Source: Poriferisodalis sp965205175
Lineage (GTDB): Bacteria > Actinomycetota > Acidimicrobiia > Acidimicrobiales > Poriferisodalaceae
Assembly: GCF_965205175.1 (NCBI RefSeq)
Contig: NZ_OZ242038.1
Span: 2,604,001 to 2,668,000, forward strand
Length of the DNA: 64,000 bases
Reading direction: 5' to 3'
Position numbers and translations under genes: made by a program. Shown here piece by piece: positions 11,123 through 20,654 of this stretch. How positions within the stretch are numbered: the first letter of the stretch is position 1; each line of letters begins with the position of its first letter. The notes beneath the pieces were generated by a model that was not told the origin of the DNA, ran no database searches, and saw only the letters and a program-made list of their open reading frames with translations.

Positions 11123-11477
11123 CCAGACAACGCGGCAACACGCCACCGTTGTAGGCGCAGGACCCAACTGGCCGCCTCCTGCCGGCGGCAACACCGCTCA
11201 CGCCAGACAACGCGGCAACGCGCCGCCGTTGTAGGCGCAGGACCCAACTGGCCGCCTCCTGCCGGCGGCAACACCGCTCACGCCAGACAACGCGGCAACG
11301 CGCCACCGTTGTAGGCGCAGGACCCAACTGGCCGCCTCCTGCCGGCGGCAACACCGCTCACGCCAGACAACGCGGCAACGCGCCACCGTTGTAGGCGCAG
11401 GACCCAACTGGCCGCCTCCTGCCGGCGGCAACACCGCTCACGCCAGACAACGCGGCAACGCGCCGCCGTTGTAGGCG
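11116..11477. repeat. Tandem array of an 80-bp repeat, about 4.5 copies
   Basis: The same 80-bp unit recurs with the landmark GCTCACGCCAGACAAC at 11116, 11196, 11276, 11356 and 11436. Copies differ at only a few bases (an A/G just before CGCC, and CGCCACC versus CGCCGCC). The last half-unit (11438-11476) is the coding 3' end and stop codon of the MBL-fold gene, so every upstream unit is a copy of the final codons (YNGGALPRCLA-stop on the minus strand) plus about 41 bp of downstream DNA. Each unit contains GCCGCC/GGCGGC and ACAACG/CGTTGT inverted arms. The period is not a multiple of three, so the array is not a coding repeat. It fills most of the 401-bp space before the iolE operon. Confidence 0.95.
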
Positions 11478-12373
11478 GCCATGTCCACGATCGCCGAGGG
11501 AATGCCCGGGAATTCGTAGCCGTCGGGAGCGCACTCGCGGTACGCGACATGGAGATTGCCTGCGAGCCGTTCCGGATCGGTCGCGTGGGCGTGGATGCCC
11601 AAGTCGGTCTCGCGAGCTTGCTCGAGCGGAGACCGTCCGGCGGAGAGACCCAGCGCGGCCACCTCCTGCACGAACTGCAGGTAGGACCGTTGCTCGTCGA
11701 GGACACGAGCGATGTCGCTGCGGCCGAAGTGCGGCCCGTGGCCGGGCACGATCACCTCAGCGTCGTAGCTCTCGATGACGTCGAGCGCTTCCAACGTCCC
11801 GGACACCGAACCGAACAATGCGAACGGGGTCCCTCCGTGGAACACCAAGTCTCCGCAGAAGAGCACGCCGCAGTCGGGCAGCCAAGCCAAGACGTCGCCC
11901 TCGGTGTGAGCCACGAAACCCAAGCCCGACAGCTCGATGCGGCGATCGTCGAGATGCAGCACGGTCGAGTCGTCGAAGGTCAGATCAGGCGCTCGGAACT
12001 GCAAGTCTCCCCACTCCACGCCCGGAAACACTGCGCTGTAGTCGGGCATGCCTGCAGCCACCATGACATCGCGGCACGCGGTGTGGGACACCACGGTGGC
12101 GTCGGCAAAGAGGCAGTTGCCATGGGTGTGGTCGGCGTGATGGTGGGTGTTCACCAAGACCCTCACCGGATGGGGCGTCACCGAGGCGATGGCATCGAGA
12201 TAGGCACGCGTACGTCGCTCGGTGGAGGTTGCGTCGATCGAGACGACCGCATCGGCACCCACCACAAATCCCATGTTGTTGATGAACCAGGTGCCGTCCG
12301 GCTGCACGTAGCTGTACACGTTGGGCGCCACTTCGCTCAGCTGCGGGGCGCCAAGCGTGTCATGTCCGCTCAC
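11438..12373 (-). CDS. Metallo-beta-lactamase-fold hydrolase
   Basis: A 311-residue MBL-fold protein. The metal-binding signature THHHADHTHG lies at about residues 76-85. Later features are FCGDLVFHGGTP, which supplies the bridging aspartate, and VPGHGPH, which supplies the last histidine. This subfamily includes hydrolases of thioesters, lactones and similar bonds, and the substrate cannot be told from sequence. The start is a GTG with GAGGAGG just upstream. It is divergent from a cytochrome P450, and the two share an upstream region with a perfect 12-bp inverted repeat, so they may be co-regulated. Its last 12 codons and stop form one unit of the downstream 80-bp tandem array, so its C terminus may vary between strains. 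Confidence 0.88.
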   Translation of the reverse strand: MSGHDTLGAPQLSEVAPNVYSYVQPDGTWFINNMGFVVGADAVVSIDATSTERRTRAYLDAIASVTPHPVRVLVNTHHHADHTHGNCLFADATVVSHTACRDVMVAAGMPDYSAVFPGVEWGDLQFRAPDLTFDDSTVLHLDDRRIELSGLGFVAHTEGDVLAWLPDCGVLFCGDLVFHGGTPFALFGSVSGTLEALDVIESYDAEVIVPGHGPHFGRSDIARVLDEQRSYLQFVQEVAALGLSAGRSPLEQARETDLGIHAHATDPERLAGNLHVAYRECAPDGYEFPGIPSAIVDMAAYNGGALPRCLA

Positions 12374-12419
12374 ACTGCCTCCTCGTCGTCGCGCGATTGC
12401 TGGGCGGGGCGCGTGTGCT

Positions 12420-12450
12420 GCGCAGCGTAGGTGCGTCGCCTACGCTGCGC
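12420..12450. promoter_or_regulatory. Perfect 12-bp inverted repeat between divergent MBL and P450 genes
   Basis: GCGCAGCGTAGG (12420-12431) and CCTACGCTGCGC (12439-12450) are perfect inverted arms with a 7-nt spacer. They lie 47 bp from the MBL start and 66 bp from the P450 start. A dimeric repressor of the TetR or MarR sort would fit such a site. No regulator gene is adjacent. Confidence 0.5.
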
Positions 12451-12515
12451 CAGTGGTAGGACTCCGCGCAGGACTCCGCTCCGTCGAGAGTCGTGCGCCG
12501 GGTACGAAGGGGGCC

Positions 12516-13769
12516 ATGATGAACGCAACCGCTGACCTCGCCGGCGACCTGGACTCCTCGACGGTCGAGCGAGACTTCGACGTCTACGGCGACGCATACG
12601 TCCAAGACGCCTCGCAGATGTGGGCGCAGCTGCGCGAGGAGTGTCCCGTCGCTCACAGCTCCCGCAACGGCGGGCACTGGCTGCCGACGACATGGGACGA
12701 GATCGCAGCGGTCGCCTACGACACGGAGAACTTCAGCTCCCGCGACATCGCCGTGGCGCCGACACCAGAGGGCGTCGGCCTGCTCACGGCACCGCCGATC
12801 ACCTCGGACCCTCCCTTCCACACCGATGCTCGCCGCTTGCTGTTGCCGTTCTTCGGACCCAAAGCCGTCGAGGACATGGTGGAGGTCACCCGCAGCATTG
12901 CACGCGAACGCATCGAGGCAATCGCCGCACAGACCGGAGCGGACGAAGGCGGCATCGGGGTCACCGACGCTGCCGACACCTACTCCAAGCACATTCCGGT
13001 GCGGGTCATCGCCCGCATCCTGGGGCTGCCCGAATCCGACGAGCCCAAGTTCACCCGCTGGGCGGTGGACGTGCTGCAGTCCACCGGCGACGAGTTCGAG
13101 CGGCGCGCCGGCGCGACGCGAGAAGTACTCCACTACTTCGGCGAACTCACCGAGCGGCGGCGGCAGGAACGGGCCGACGACCTGCCCTCCAGACTGCTGG
13201 ACATGCGGCTGCCCAACGGCGACCCGCTGGCCAATCACCACATCACCGGCGCCGGCTTTCTGCTGCTGCTGGCGGGGATCGACACCACCTGGAGCTCGAT
13301 CTCTGCCAGCCTGCTGCATCTCGCAACACACCCCGCCGACAGGGAGCGGCTCGTGGCCGAACCCGATCTCGTCCCGACGGCCATCGAGGAGTTCCTGCGC
13401 GCGTACTCGCCGGTCACCATGGCGCGGGTGACGGCGACCGATGAGGCTCAGATCGGCGGCTGTCCTGTGGCCAAGGGCGACAAGGTGCTGCTGCCGTTCG
13501 GCGCGGGCAATCGCGATCCGGCGAAGTTCGACCGGCCCGACGAGGTCATCATCGACCGTGCGGAGAACCGACACTTCGCCTTTGGCCTCGGTATCCATCG
13601 CTGCTTGGGCTCGAACCTGGCCCGTATGGAGCTGCGGGTCGCGATCGAGGAATGGCTGGCCCGGTTTCCGAGGTTCGAGCTCGCCGACGAGATCGGGCGG
13701 GGCGGGGTGGAGTGGGGCGGGGTGCAGGTGCGCGGCCCCCGCAATCTGCACCTGCGCGTGGGCTGGTAG
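12516..13769 (+). CDS. Cytochrome P450 monooxygenase
   Basis: A 417-residue soluble bacterial P450. The oxygen-binding I-helix motif AGIDTT is at residues 253-258, the ExxR pair (EFLR) at 292-295, and the heme-binding loop FGLGIHRCLG at 356-365 with the axial cysteine at 363. There is no membrane anchor, so it would take electrons from a separate ferredoxin and reductase, neither of which is encoded nearby. The frame is open further upstream, but the ATG at 12516 has AAGGGGG just before it and gives a normal P450 length; a second ATG follows directly. It is divergent from the MBL gene. The substrate is unknown. Confidence 0.93.
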   Translation: MMNATADLAGDLDSSTVERDFDVYGDAYVQDASQMWAQLREECPVAHSSRNGGHWLPTTWDEIAAVAYDTENFSSRDIAVAPTPEGVGLLTAPPITSDPPFHTDARRLLLPFFGPKAVEDMVEVTRSIARERIEAIAAQTGADEGGIGVTDAADTYSKHIPVRVIARILGLPESDEPKFTRWAVDVLQSTGDEFERRAGATREVLHYFGELTERRRQERADDLPSRLLDMRLPNGDPLANHHITGAGFLLLLAGIDTTWSSISASLLHLATHPADRERLVAEPDLVPTAIEEFLRAYSPVTMARVTATDEAQIGGCPVAKGDKVLLPFGAGNRDPAKFDRPDEVIIDRAENRHFAFGLGIHRCLGSNLARMELRVAIEEWLARFPRFELADEIGRGGVEWGGVQVRGPRNLHLRVGW

Positions 13770-13770
13770 C

Positions 13771-13784
13771 GCCGACCGGTCGGC
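13771..13784. terminator. 14-bp perfect palindrome after the P450 stop
   Basis: GCCGACCGGTCGGC begins 1 nt after the P450 TAG and reads the same on both strands. It sits between convergent genes (P450 and ftsK). There is no T-tract and no loop, so the terminator role is only a suggestion. Confidence 0.3.
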
Positions 13785-13814
13785 TGTCGCTCTGGCGGCG
13801 TCACGCTCCGGGCG

Positions 13815-16361
13815 TCACTCTCTCACGGCGTCAGACAGCTCTTGGGGGGTCATCAGCACGTCACGCGCTTTGGAGCCCTGCGACGCGCCGACCACACCGC
13901 GCTGCTCGAGCAGGTCCATCAGCCGTCCCGCACGAGCGAATCCGACCTTCAGCTTGCGCTGCAGCATCGACGTGCTGCCGAGCTGGGTCTCCACGACGAT
14001 GGCCATCGCCTGGCGCAGCAGCTCGTCATCGCCGGCGTCGCCGGTGGTGCCGCCCGGAAGTCCGGACGAGCCATGCGGCGCCGGCGTGCCCTCCACGCCT
14101 TCGACGTAGCGGACATCTGGCGATTGGCGGCGCCAATGGGCCACCACCTGCGCGATCTCAGACTCGCTCACCCAGCTGCCTTGAATGCGACGCGGGGTGC
14201 TGGAGTTGGCGGTCAGCAGCAGCATGTCGCCTTGGCCGACCAGTCGCTCGGCGCCGGGCTGATCCAAGATGACCCGGCTGTCAGCGAGACTGGAGACAGC
14301 AAATGCGAGCCGGCTGGGGATGTTGGCCTTGATCACTCCGGTGATGACATTCACACTCGGCCGCTGCGTCGCCACCACGAGATGGATGCCGACCGCGCGG
14401 GCCATCTGCGCCAGTCGGGTGATGGATTCCTCCACGTCGCGAGCCGCCACCATCATGAGGTCGTTCAGCTCGTCGACGACCACCACGATGAAGGGCATCG
14501 AGTCGCGCAGCTGACCCTTCGCCGCCAGCTCGCGCTCGTCGCAGTGCAATGCGCTGTCCAGCACGGCGGCGTTGAAGCCGCTGATGTCGCGAAAGCCCGC
14601 TTCCGACAAGACGTCGTAGCGACGCTCCATCTCCTTGACGGCCCACTCGAGCGCGTTCGCCGCCTTGCGAGGCTCGGTCACCACAGCCGTCAGCAAGTGA
14701 GGCAAGCCGTCGTACTGACCCAGCTCCACCCGCTTGGGGTCGACGAGGATCATGCGCACCTCGTCGGGCGTCGTCCGCATGAGCAATGACGTGATGACGG
14801 AGTTGATGCACGACGACTTGCCCGAGCCCGTCGCGCCGGCAATCAGCACGTGAGGCATCGTGGCCAAGTTGAGCATGACCTCTCGACCCGAGATGTCCTT
14901 GCCCATCGCCACGGCGAGCGGGTGCATCGCCTCGGCTGCGGCCTTGGCGGACAGGATGTCGCCGAGCGCGACCAGGTGACGGTCGGGGTTGGGGACCTCG
15001 ATGCCGATCGCCGATCTGCCCGGAATCGGCGCCAGGATCCGGACGTCAGCCGCTGCCATGGCGTATGCGATGTCCTTGTGCAAGGCAGTGACCCGTGACA
15101 CCTTCACGCCGGGTCCCAGCTTCAGCTCATAGCGCGTGACGGTCGGTCCGGGTTCCCAGCCCGTGACGTGCGTCTCCACGCCGTGGCTGGCAAGCGCCGC
15201 CACGAGCGCCGCAGCACCCGCCGACAACTGCGCCCTGTCGAACTGGCGGGCCCCACCGCGCTTGAGCAGGGACTGGCTGGGCAGCTTCCAGCGCGTCTGC
15301 GCGGCGGCGCTCGGTGCGGCGGCTGCGCGACGGGACTCCGCTGAGGTCGATGCCGTCGGCGGGCGGCCGGCGGGAGCGGCCGCCGATCGAGGCGGCGATG
15401 GCTCCAAGCCCGTCTCGCTGTCTGCAACCTCGGACTGCGGCCAATCCGCCTCGGACCGGGACACTGCGTCGCCCGCTTCGACAGCCAGGTCGGCATCTGG
15501 GACCAAGACGCCGCGGGGTGGGTCGGTACCGTGCTCGCCGTCGTGCTCATCATGGTTCTGATCCCGATAGTGATGAGCTTCGAACGAGGGCGGCTTGGGC
15601 TCTTGGCCGACTCGCTGCAAGCTGCGGGCACCCTTGGAGAGGGTGCCGCGCGCCATCCTGCCCGCCGCGCACAGTCCGGTCCAGAGCCATCGCAGAACCT
15701 GGCCGAGGCCGATGTTCGCCACGATCATGACGGCAAACGCCATGACGAGGATCAGCACCGCCCATGTCGCAGGATCGTCGATCAGGCGGCGCAGCGGCTC
15801 AGCAACCGCAGCGCCCAGCAGTCCCCCGCTGCGTCGCAGGTCGTCCAGCGAGCCGAAGCCCTCGGCAGGTCCCGACACGTGCGCGACACCAGCGAAACAC
15901 AGCGTGAGCAGGCCCAGCCCGAACGCAACGCGGCCGCTTCGCTCCGAGGCCGACTTGCGTGCGAGCGCTACTGCAACCCAGACCAGCAGCACCGGCACCA
16001 CGTAGCGGAACACGCCCAGCGCGGCAGCCAGCGTGCGCTCCAGGATGCGGCCTACCACGCCTGCTCGGTCGCCCAGCAGGCCCAGCGCGCAGATCACCGC
16101 AAGCGCGAACAGCGACAGCGCCACTATTTCGCGTGACCGGCCGCTCAGCCCATGGCGAACCGCTACGGAGAAGCCGCCGCCGGACGCTTTGGAAGACGCT
16201 TCGGAATTGGGCGGCCGCGCATCCGAGGACCGTGCATCCGACGACTGGGATGCGCCCGGCGGCCCGTCGGCACCGGTGACGCCACGCCTGCTCACTTCAG
16301 CGAGAGTACCGAGACACAGCAGACCGATCGCAGACCCATGACGTTCTCGCTTGGCCGGCAT
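13815..16361 (-). CDS. ftsK: FtsK/SpoIIIE-family DNA translocase
   Basis: An 848-residue septum-associated DNA pump that clears chromosome ends and helps dimer resolution during division. Several membrane helices lie at about residues 80-230, followed by a variable acidic/Ser/Ala-rich linker to about 360. The motor follows: Walker A GATGSGKS at 509-516, Walker B VVVVDEL near 626-632, and VVATQRPSV near 662-670. A C-terminal winged-helix (gamma) domain spans about 778-848 (MLQRKLKVGFARAGRLMDLL) and recognises orienting DNA sequences. The start ATG overlaps the upstream stop by one base (TGATG). The residue after DEL in Walker B is Asn where Ala is usual (DELND for DELAD). An XerC-type recombinase lies elsewhere in the window. 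Confidence 0.93.
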   Translation of the reverse strand: MPAKRERHGSAIGLLCLGTLAEVSRRGVTGADGPPGASQSSDARSSDARPPNSEASSKASGGGFSVAVRHGLSGRSREIVALSLFALAVICALGLLGDRAGVVGRILERTLAAALGVFRYVVPVLLVWVAVALARKSASERSGRVAFGLGLLTLCFAGVAHVSGPAEGFGSLDDLRRSGGLLGAAVAEPLRRLIDDPATWAVLILVMAFAVMIVANIGLGQVLRWLWTGLCAAGRMARGTLSKGARSLQRVGQEPKPPSFEAHHYRDQNHDEHDGEHGTDPPRGVLVPDADLAVEAGDAVSRSEADWPQSEVADSETGLEPSPPRSAAAPAGRPPTASTSAESRRAAAAPSAAAQTRWKLPSQSLLKRGGARQFDRAQLSAGAAALVAALASHGVETHVTGWEPGPTVTRYELKLGPGVKVSRVTALHKDIAYAMAAADVRILAPIPGRSAIGIEVPNPDRHLVALGDILSAKAAAEAMHPLAVAMGKDISGREVMLNLATMPHVLIAGATGSGKSSCINSVITSLLMRTTPDEVRMILVDPKRVELGQYDGLPHLLTAVVTEPRKAANALEWAVKEMERRYDVLSEAGFRDISGFNAAVLDSALHCDERELAAKGQLRDSMPFIVVVVDELNDLMMVAARDVEESITRLAQMARAVGIHLVVATQRPSVNVITGVIKANIPSRLAFAVSSLADSRVILDQPGAERLVGQGDMLLLTANSSTPRRIQGSWVSESEIAQVVAHWRRQSPDVRYVEGVEGTPAPHGSSGLPGGTTGDAGDDELLRQAMAIVVETQLGSTSMLQRKLKVGFARAGRLMDLLEQRGVVGASQGSKARDVLMTPQELSDAVRE

Positions 16362-17125
16362 CAGCGCGCATGCGGCGTTCGGCTGCGATGCCGGCGGGCG
16401 GACTCCTGGGCGTGCGGGGTGCCGGCCCGCTCAGCTTGAGATGCCCGGCGCTGATTGCGAACAGTCTGCACCCCAACCAGCACCAGCATCACCACGGTGA
16501 ACGGAATCGAATAGCGGCCGATGAACTGCACGATCGCTCCAAGCGGACCTGAGAACAGCTCGGCCACCCACCACACGAGGGCAAGACGCGTGAAGGTGCC
16601 CGCAAGATTCACCAGCACGAACAGCCATCGGCGCATCCGCGCAATACCCGACAGCAAGCACATCGGGTATCCGGGAACGGCGAACAGCAGGAGCCAGCCT
16701 GCTCGGGGGAACCAGCGCTCCAGCCAGTCCATGGTGCGAATGATGCGGCTGCGAGCACCGAACTCGGCAGCGAGGTACGCCCGCGCGTCGGGGCCGTAGT
16801 CGAATCCGAGCTGGTACAAGAACGGGTCGGTGATGAACAGCCGTGTCGCGCCGACGGCCATGAAGGCCCACAGCGGCGCCTGATGAGCCACGCCGAGCAG
16901 GATCGGATCGGTCGCGTTGAGCGACAACAGCGCCAGCGGCGCCCGGGTCATCAGCGGGGCGAAGAAGATCTGCCCCACGTAGGCCAACAAGGCAAAGCCC
17001 ACAGGCACTGCTGCCAGCAGCTGCATCCGGCGTCGATCGGCATCGGTGATCATTGGGCGCGTCGCCGCCGCGTGACCATCAACCGCTCCAGCAGTCGCTG
17101 CATCATCGCCGCCGCCCTCGACCAC
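16361..17125 (-). CDS. DedA/VTT-like integral membrane protein
   Basis: A 254-residue membrane protein with about five hydrophobic segments. It has the layout of the SNARE-associated/VTT (DedA-like) group: a long amphipathic region around FGARSRIIRTMDWLERWFP, then LLFAVPGYPMCLLSGIARM, the glycine/proline-containing re-entrant part typical of the family. Such proteins are linked to lipid scrambling and membrane homeostasis. The assignment is by appearance and is moderate. The GTG at 17125 is preferred because TAGCCT lies 8 nt upstream, as expected for a leaderless mRNA; an in-frame ATG at 17053 is the alternative. It is followed by ftsK with a one-base overlap. The tail is strongly basic. Confidence 0.65.
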   Translation of the reverse strand: MVEGGGDDAATAGAVDGHAAATRPMITDADRRRMQLLAAVPVGFALLAYVGQIFFAPLMTRAPLALLSLNATDPILLGVAHQAPLWAFMAVGATRLFITDPFLYQLGFDYGPDARAYLAAEFGARSRIIRTMDWLERWFPRAGWLLLFAVPGYPMCLLSGIARMRRWLFVLVNLAGTFTRLALVWWVAELFSGPLGAIVQFIGRYSIPFTVVMLVLVGVQTVRNQRRASQAERAGTPHAQESARRHRSRTPHAR

Positions 17126-17133
17126 CGCGGTGG
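17122..17133. promoter_or_regulatory. 12-bp palindrome at the divergent promoter region
   Basis: CCACCGCGGTGG is a perfect palindrome. It spans the GTG start of the VTT-like gene and lies next to its TAGCCT box, in the region between that gene and the divergent acyl-CoA ligase. It could be an operator blocking the VTT-like gene promoter. Confidence 0.3.
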
Positions 17134-17139
17134 AGGCTA
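17134..17139 (-). promoter_or_regulatory. Putative -10 box (TAGCCT) of the VTT-like gene
   Basis: TAGCCT on the minus strand ends 8 nt before the GTG at 17125, the spacing expected when transcription starts at the start codon. The same hexamer and spacing occur before the divergent acyl-CoA ligase. Confidence 0.45.
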
Positions 17140-17207
17140 TGCGGCTGTGCCACTGGCGCGAGCGAGGCCCTGCGAAGCGGGCAGACGGGGCGCCAAATCG
17201 TGTCCTC

Positions 17208-17213
17208 TAGCCT
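17208..17213 (+). promoter_or_regulatory. Putative -10 box (TAGCCT) of the acyl-CoA ligase gene
   Basis: TAGCCT ends 8 nt before the ATG at 17222. No Shine-Dalgarno is present, so a leaderless transcript is likely. Confidence 0.5.
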
Positions 17214-17221
17214 TCGGCGTC

Positions 17222-18865
<1,644 letters not shown>

Positions 18866-18872
18866 CACGAGC

Positions 18873-19649
18873 GTGAACGAGAGCGAATCAGTTGCGCACC
18901 GCACTGAACCTGTTGCGAGCGGTTCGCACCGCACTGAACCTGTTGCGAGCGGTTCGCACCGCACTGAACCTGTTGCGAGCGGTTCGCACCGCTCCGAACC
19001 GCTCCTGCTGGTGTGGCTGGCGTTGAGACTCAAGGGTCTCGGCGAGGTCGACGACATCGCGGCCGTCCATGGACTCGAGCCCGCAGCAGTCGAAACGCTG
19101 CTTGCCGAACTCGACGCGACAGGGCACTGCATGCATCGTGAGGTCGGCGGCGTGCCCAAGTTCATCCTCACGCCGACCGGTCGCGACGACGGTCAAGCGG
19201 CGTTGGCAGCGGAGTTGGATGCTCACGCCGCCCGAGACGCCGTGACCGCTGCCTACCGGAAGTTCCTTGAGCTGAACCCCGTGATGCTGCAGCTGTGCAC
19301 CGATTGGCAGGTGCTGCCTGCCGGCCACCCGGCCGCCACCGACACCGGACCCGGCGACGGTCATCGGCTCAACGACCACAGCGACTCCGCCTACGACACC
19401 AAGATCATCGAGCGCCTCGAAGCGCTGCACCTCGAGCTGTCAGAAGTACTGACGGGGCTCAGCAGCGTCATGATGCGCTACGACAACTATGCGCCCCGAT
19501 GCGCCGCAGCATTGGACAGACTGCGTGCCGGCGAGCTGGACTATCTCACCAAGCCGATGATCCCCAGCTACCACACGGTGTGGTTCGAGCTGCACGAGGA
19601 CCTGCTGGCCACGCTCGGCATCAATCGGGCTGACGAGGGCAGCGTCTGA
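18873..19649 (+). CDS. Uncharacterised winged-helix-like protein with N-terminal decapeptide repeats
   Basis: A 258-residue protein. After a short start it has three identical decapeptides (HRTEPVASGS), then LLLVWLALRLKGLGEVDDIA and a region with the look of a winged-helix DNA-binding domain (to about residue 105). An alpha-helical C-terminal domain follows, with LNPVMLQLCTDWQVLP, a central acidic loop, and SYHTVWFELHEDLLATLG near the end. I have a weak memory of similar uncharacterised actinobacterial regulator-like proteins, but give no name. It starts with GTG 7 nt after the acyl-CoA ligase stop, without a Shine-Dalgarno, so it is probably co-transcribed and might regulate fatty-acid metabolism. 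That role is inference. Confidence 0.75.
   Translation: MNESESVAHRTEPVASGSHRTEPVASGSHRTEPVASGSHRSEPLLLVWLALRLKGLGEVDDIAAVHGLEPAAVETLLAELDATGHCMHREVGGVPKFILTPTGRDDGQAALAAELDAHAARDAVTAAYRKFLELNPVMLQLCTDWQVLPAGHPAATDTGPGDGHRLNDHSDSAYDTKIIERLEALHLELSEVLTGLSSVMMRYDNYAPRCAAALDRLRAGELDYLTKPMIPSYHTVWFELHEDLLATLGINRADEGSV
18901..18990 (+). repeat. Three identical 30-bp tandem repeats inside a coding region
   Basis: A 30-bp unit beginning GCACTGAACC occurs without a mismatch at 18901-18930, 18931-18960 and 18961-18990. Degenerate partial copies flank it (GTTGCGCACC before, GCTCCGAACC after). It is in frame and encodes the decapeptide HRTEPVASGS three times. Each unit also contains inverted TGCGA/TCGCA arms. 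Confidence 0.95.
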
Positions 19650-19695
19650 TGCGCTCGACGCCTGCGGTGCCGTGCAGCCAAGCAGGCGCACACCT

Positions 19696-19722
19696 CGAGG
19701 CGTCGCGGGGGCCCGCGCCTCG
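19696..19722. terminator. GC-rich nested hairpin upstream of dapA
   Basis: CGAGGCG and CGCCTCG arms enclose a second possible stem (GCGGG/CCCGC). There is no T-tract. It lies 46 bp after the preceding gene and 47 bp before the dapA start, so it may end the upstream transcript or be a structural accident of high GC. Confidence 0.3.
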
Positions 19723-19756
19723 GGTCGCCAAGGCCGCTGCTGCGCCGATGCAGCAC

Positions 19757-19762
19757 TAGTCT
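19757..19762 (+). promoter_or_regulatory. Putative -10 box (TAGTCT) of dapA
   Basis: TAGTCT ends 7 nt before the dapA ATG and no Shine-Dalgarno is seen, so a leaderless transcript is likely. Confidence 0.5.
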
Positions 19763-19769
19763 CGCCGGC

Positions 19770-20654
19770 ATGAGCGCCAGATTTGGACGGGTGGTTCCGG
19801 CGATGGTGACGCCGTTCGCAGCCGACGGCTCGCTGGACGTGGATGCCGGCGTGACGTTGGCGCGCTGGCTCGTCTCCGAAGGCGCCGAAGGGCTCGTCCT
19901 CACGGGCACGACTGGCGAGGCGCCCACGATCACCGACGAAGAAGACTGGGAACTGTGGCGCGCTGTCAGCGAGGCCGTCACCGTGCCGGTGGTGGCTGGG
20001 ACCGGCACAAACGACACAGCGCATTCGGTGAGCCAGACCCGCAAGGCCGCCGAGCTCGGCGTCGACGGTGTGCTGGCCGTTACCCCGTACTACAACCGAC
20101 CATCGCCTGCCGGGATCGCAGCGCACTTCTCAGCAGTCGCCGAATCCACCGACTTGCCGGTCATCATGTACGACATCCCGGTCCGCACCGGCCGCAAGAT
20201 AGCTAAGCCGACTCTGCTGGAACTGGCGCAGATTCCCAACATCGTGGCCGTCAAGGACGCCGCAGGAGACCCCGGCGCAACAGCGAGCGTCATCGCCGAG
20301 TCACCAGCCGGCTTCGAGGTCTACAGCGGCGACGACAGCCTCACGCTGCCACTGCTCGCCGTCGGCGCCGTGGGCGTGATCAGCGTCGCAGCGCACTGGT
20401 CGATGTCCGAGCATGTCGCCATGTTCGACTCGTGGGAGGCGGGCGACAGCGCCACGGCCCAGCAGATCAACGCCACGCTGCTCGAGAGCTTCGAGTACGA
20501 ATCCGGCGACGCGGCACCCAATCCGGTGCCGACCAAGGCGATGCTGCGCACGCTGGGGCTGCCCGTCGGCGAGCCACGGCTGCCCATGGGGCCCACGCCC
20601 GTCGGCTTGGAAGACCGCGCCCGCGAGGTCTACGCCCGGCTGAAGCAGACTTGA
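19770..20654 (+). CDS. dapA: 4-hydroxy-tetrahydrodipicolinate synthase
   Basis: A 294-residue TIM-barrel aldolase that condenses pyruvate with aspartate semialdehyde, the first committed step to diaminopimelate and lysine. It carries TGTTGEAPT (residues 45-53, with the two catalytic-triad-region threonines), PYYNRPS near 106-112, MYDIPVRTG at 133-141 (catalytic Tyr134, substrate-binding Arg139) and AVKDAAGD with the Schiff-base Lys162. Length is normal. The ATG follows a TAGTCT box with 7-nt spacing. The RNase J start overlaps its stop (TTGA). The next enzyme, dapB, lies about 2 kb away on the opposite strand. Confidence 0.95.
   Translation: MSARFGRVVPAMVTPFAADGSLDVDAGVTLARWLVSEGAEGLVLTGTTGEAPTITDEEDWELWRAVSEAVTVPVVAGTGTNDTAHSVSQTRKAAELGVDGVLAVTPYYNRPSPAGIAAHFSAVAESTDLPVIMYDIPVRTGRKIAKPTLLELAQIPNIVAVKDAAGDPGATASVIAESPAGFEVYSGDDSLTLPLLAVGAVGVISVAAHWSMSEHVAMFDSWEAGDSATAQQINATLLESFEYESGDAAPNPVPTKAMLRTLGLPVGEPRLPMGPTPVGLEDRAREVYARLKQT

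Noticed and set aside
11116..11477. CRISPR-like array
   Set aside because: Units are contiguous 80-bp copies without variable spacers, they include a gene's 3' end, and no cas genes are present.
18901..18990. CRISPR or operator array
   Set aside because: The 30-bp units are identical, contiguous and in frame, so an intragenic coding repeat is the simpler reading.
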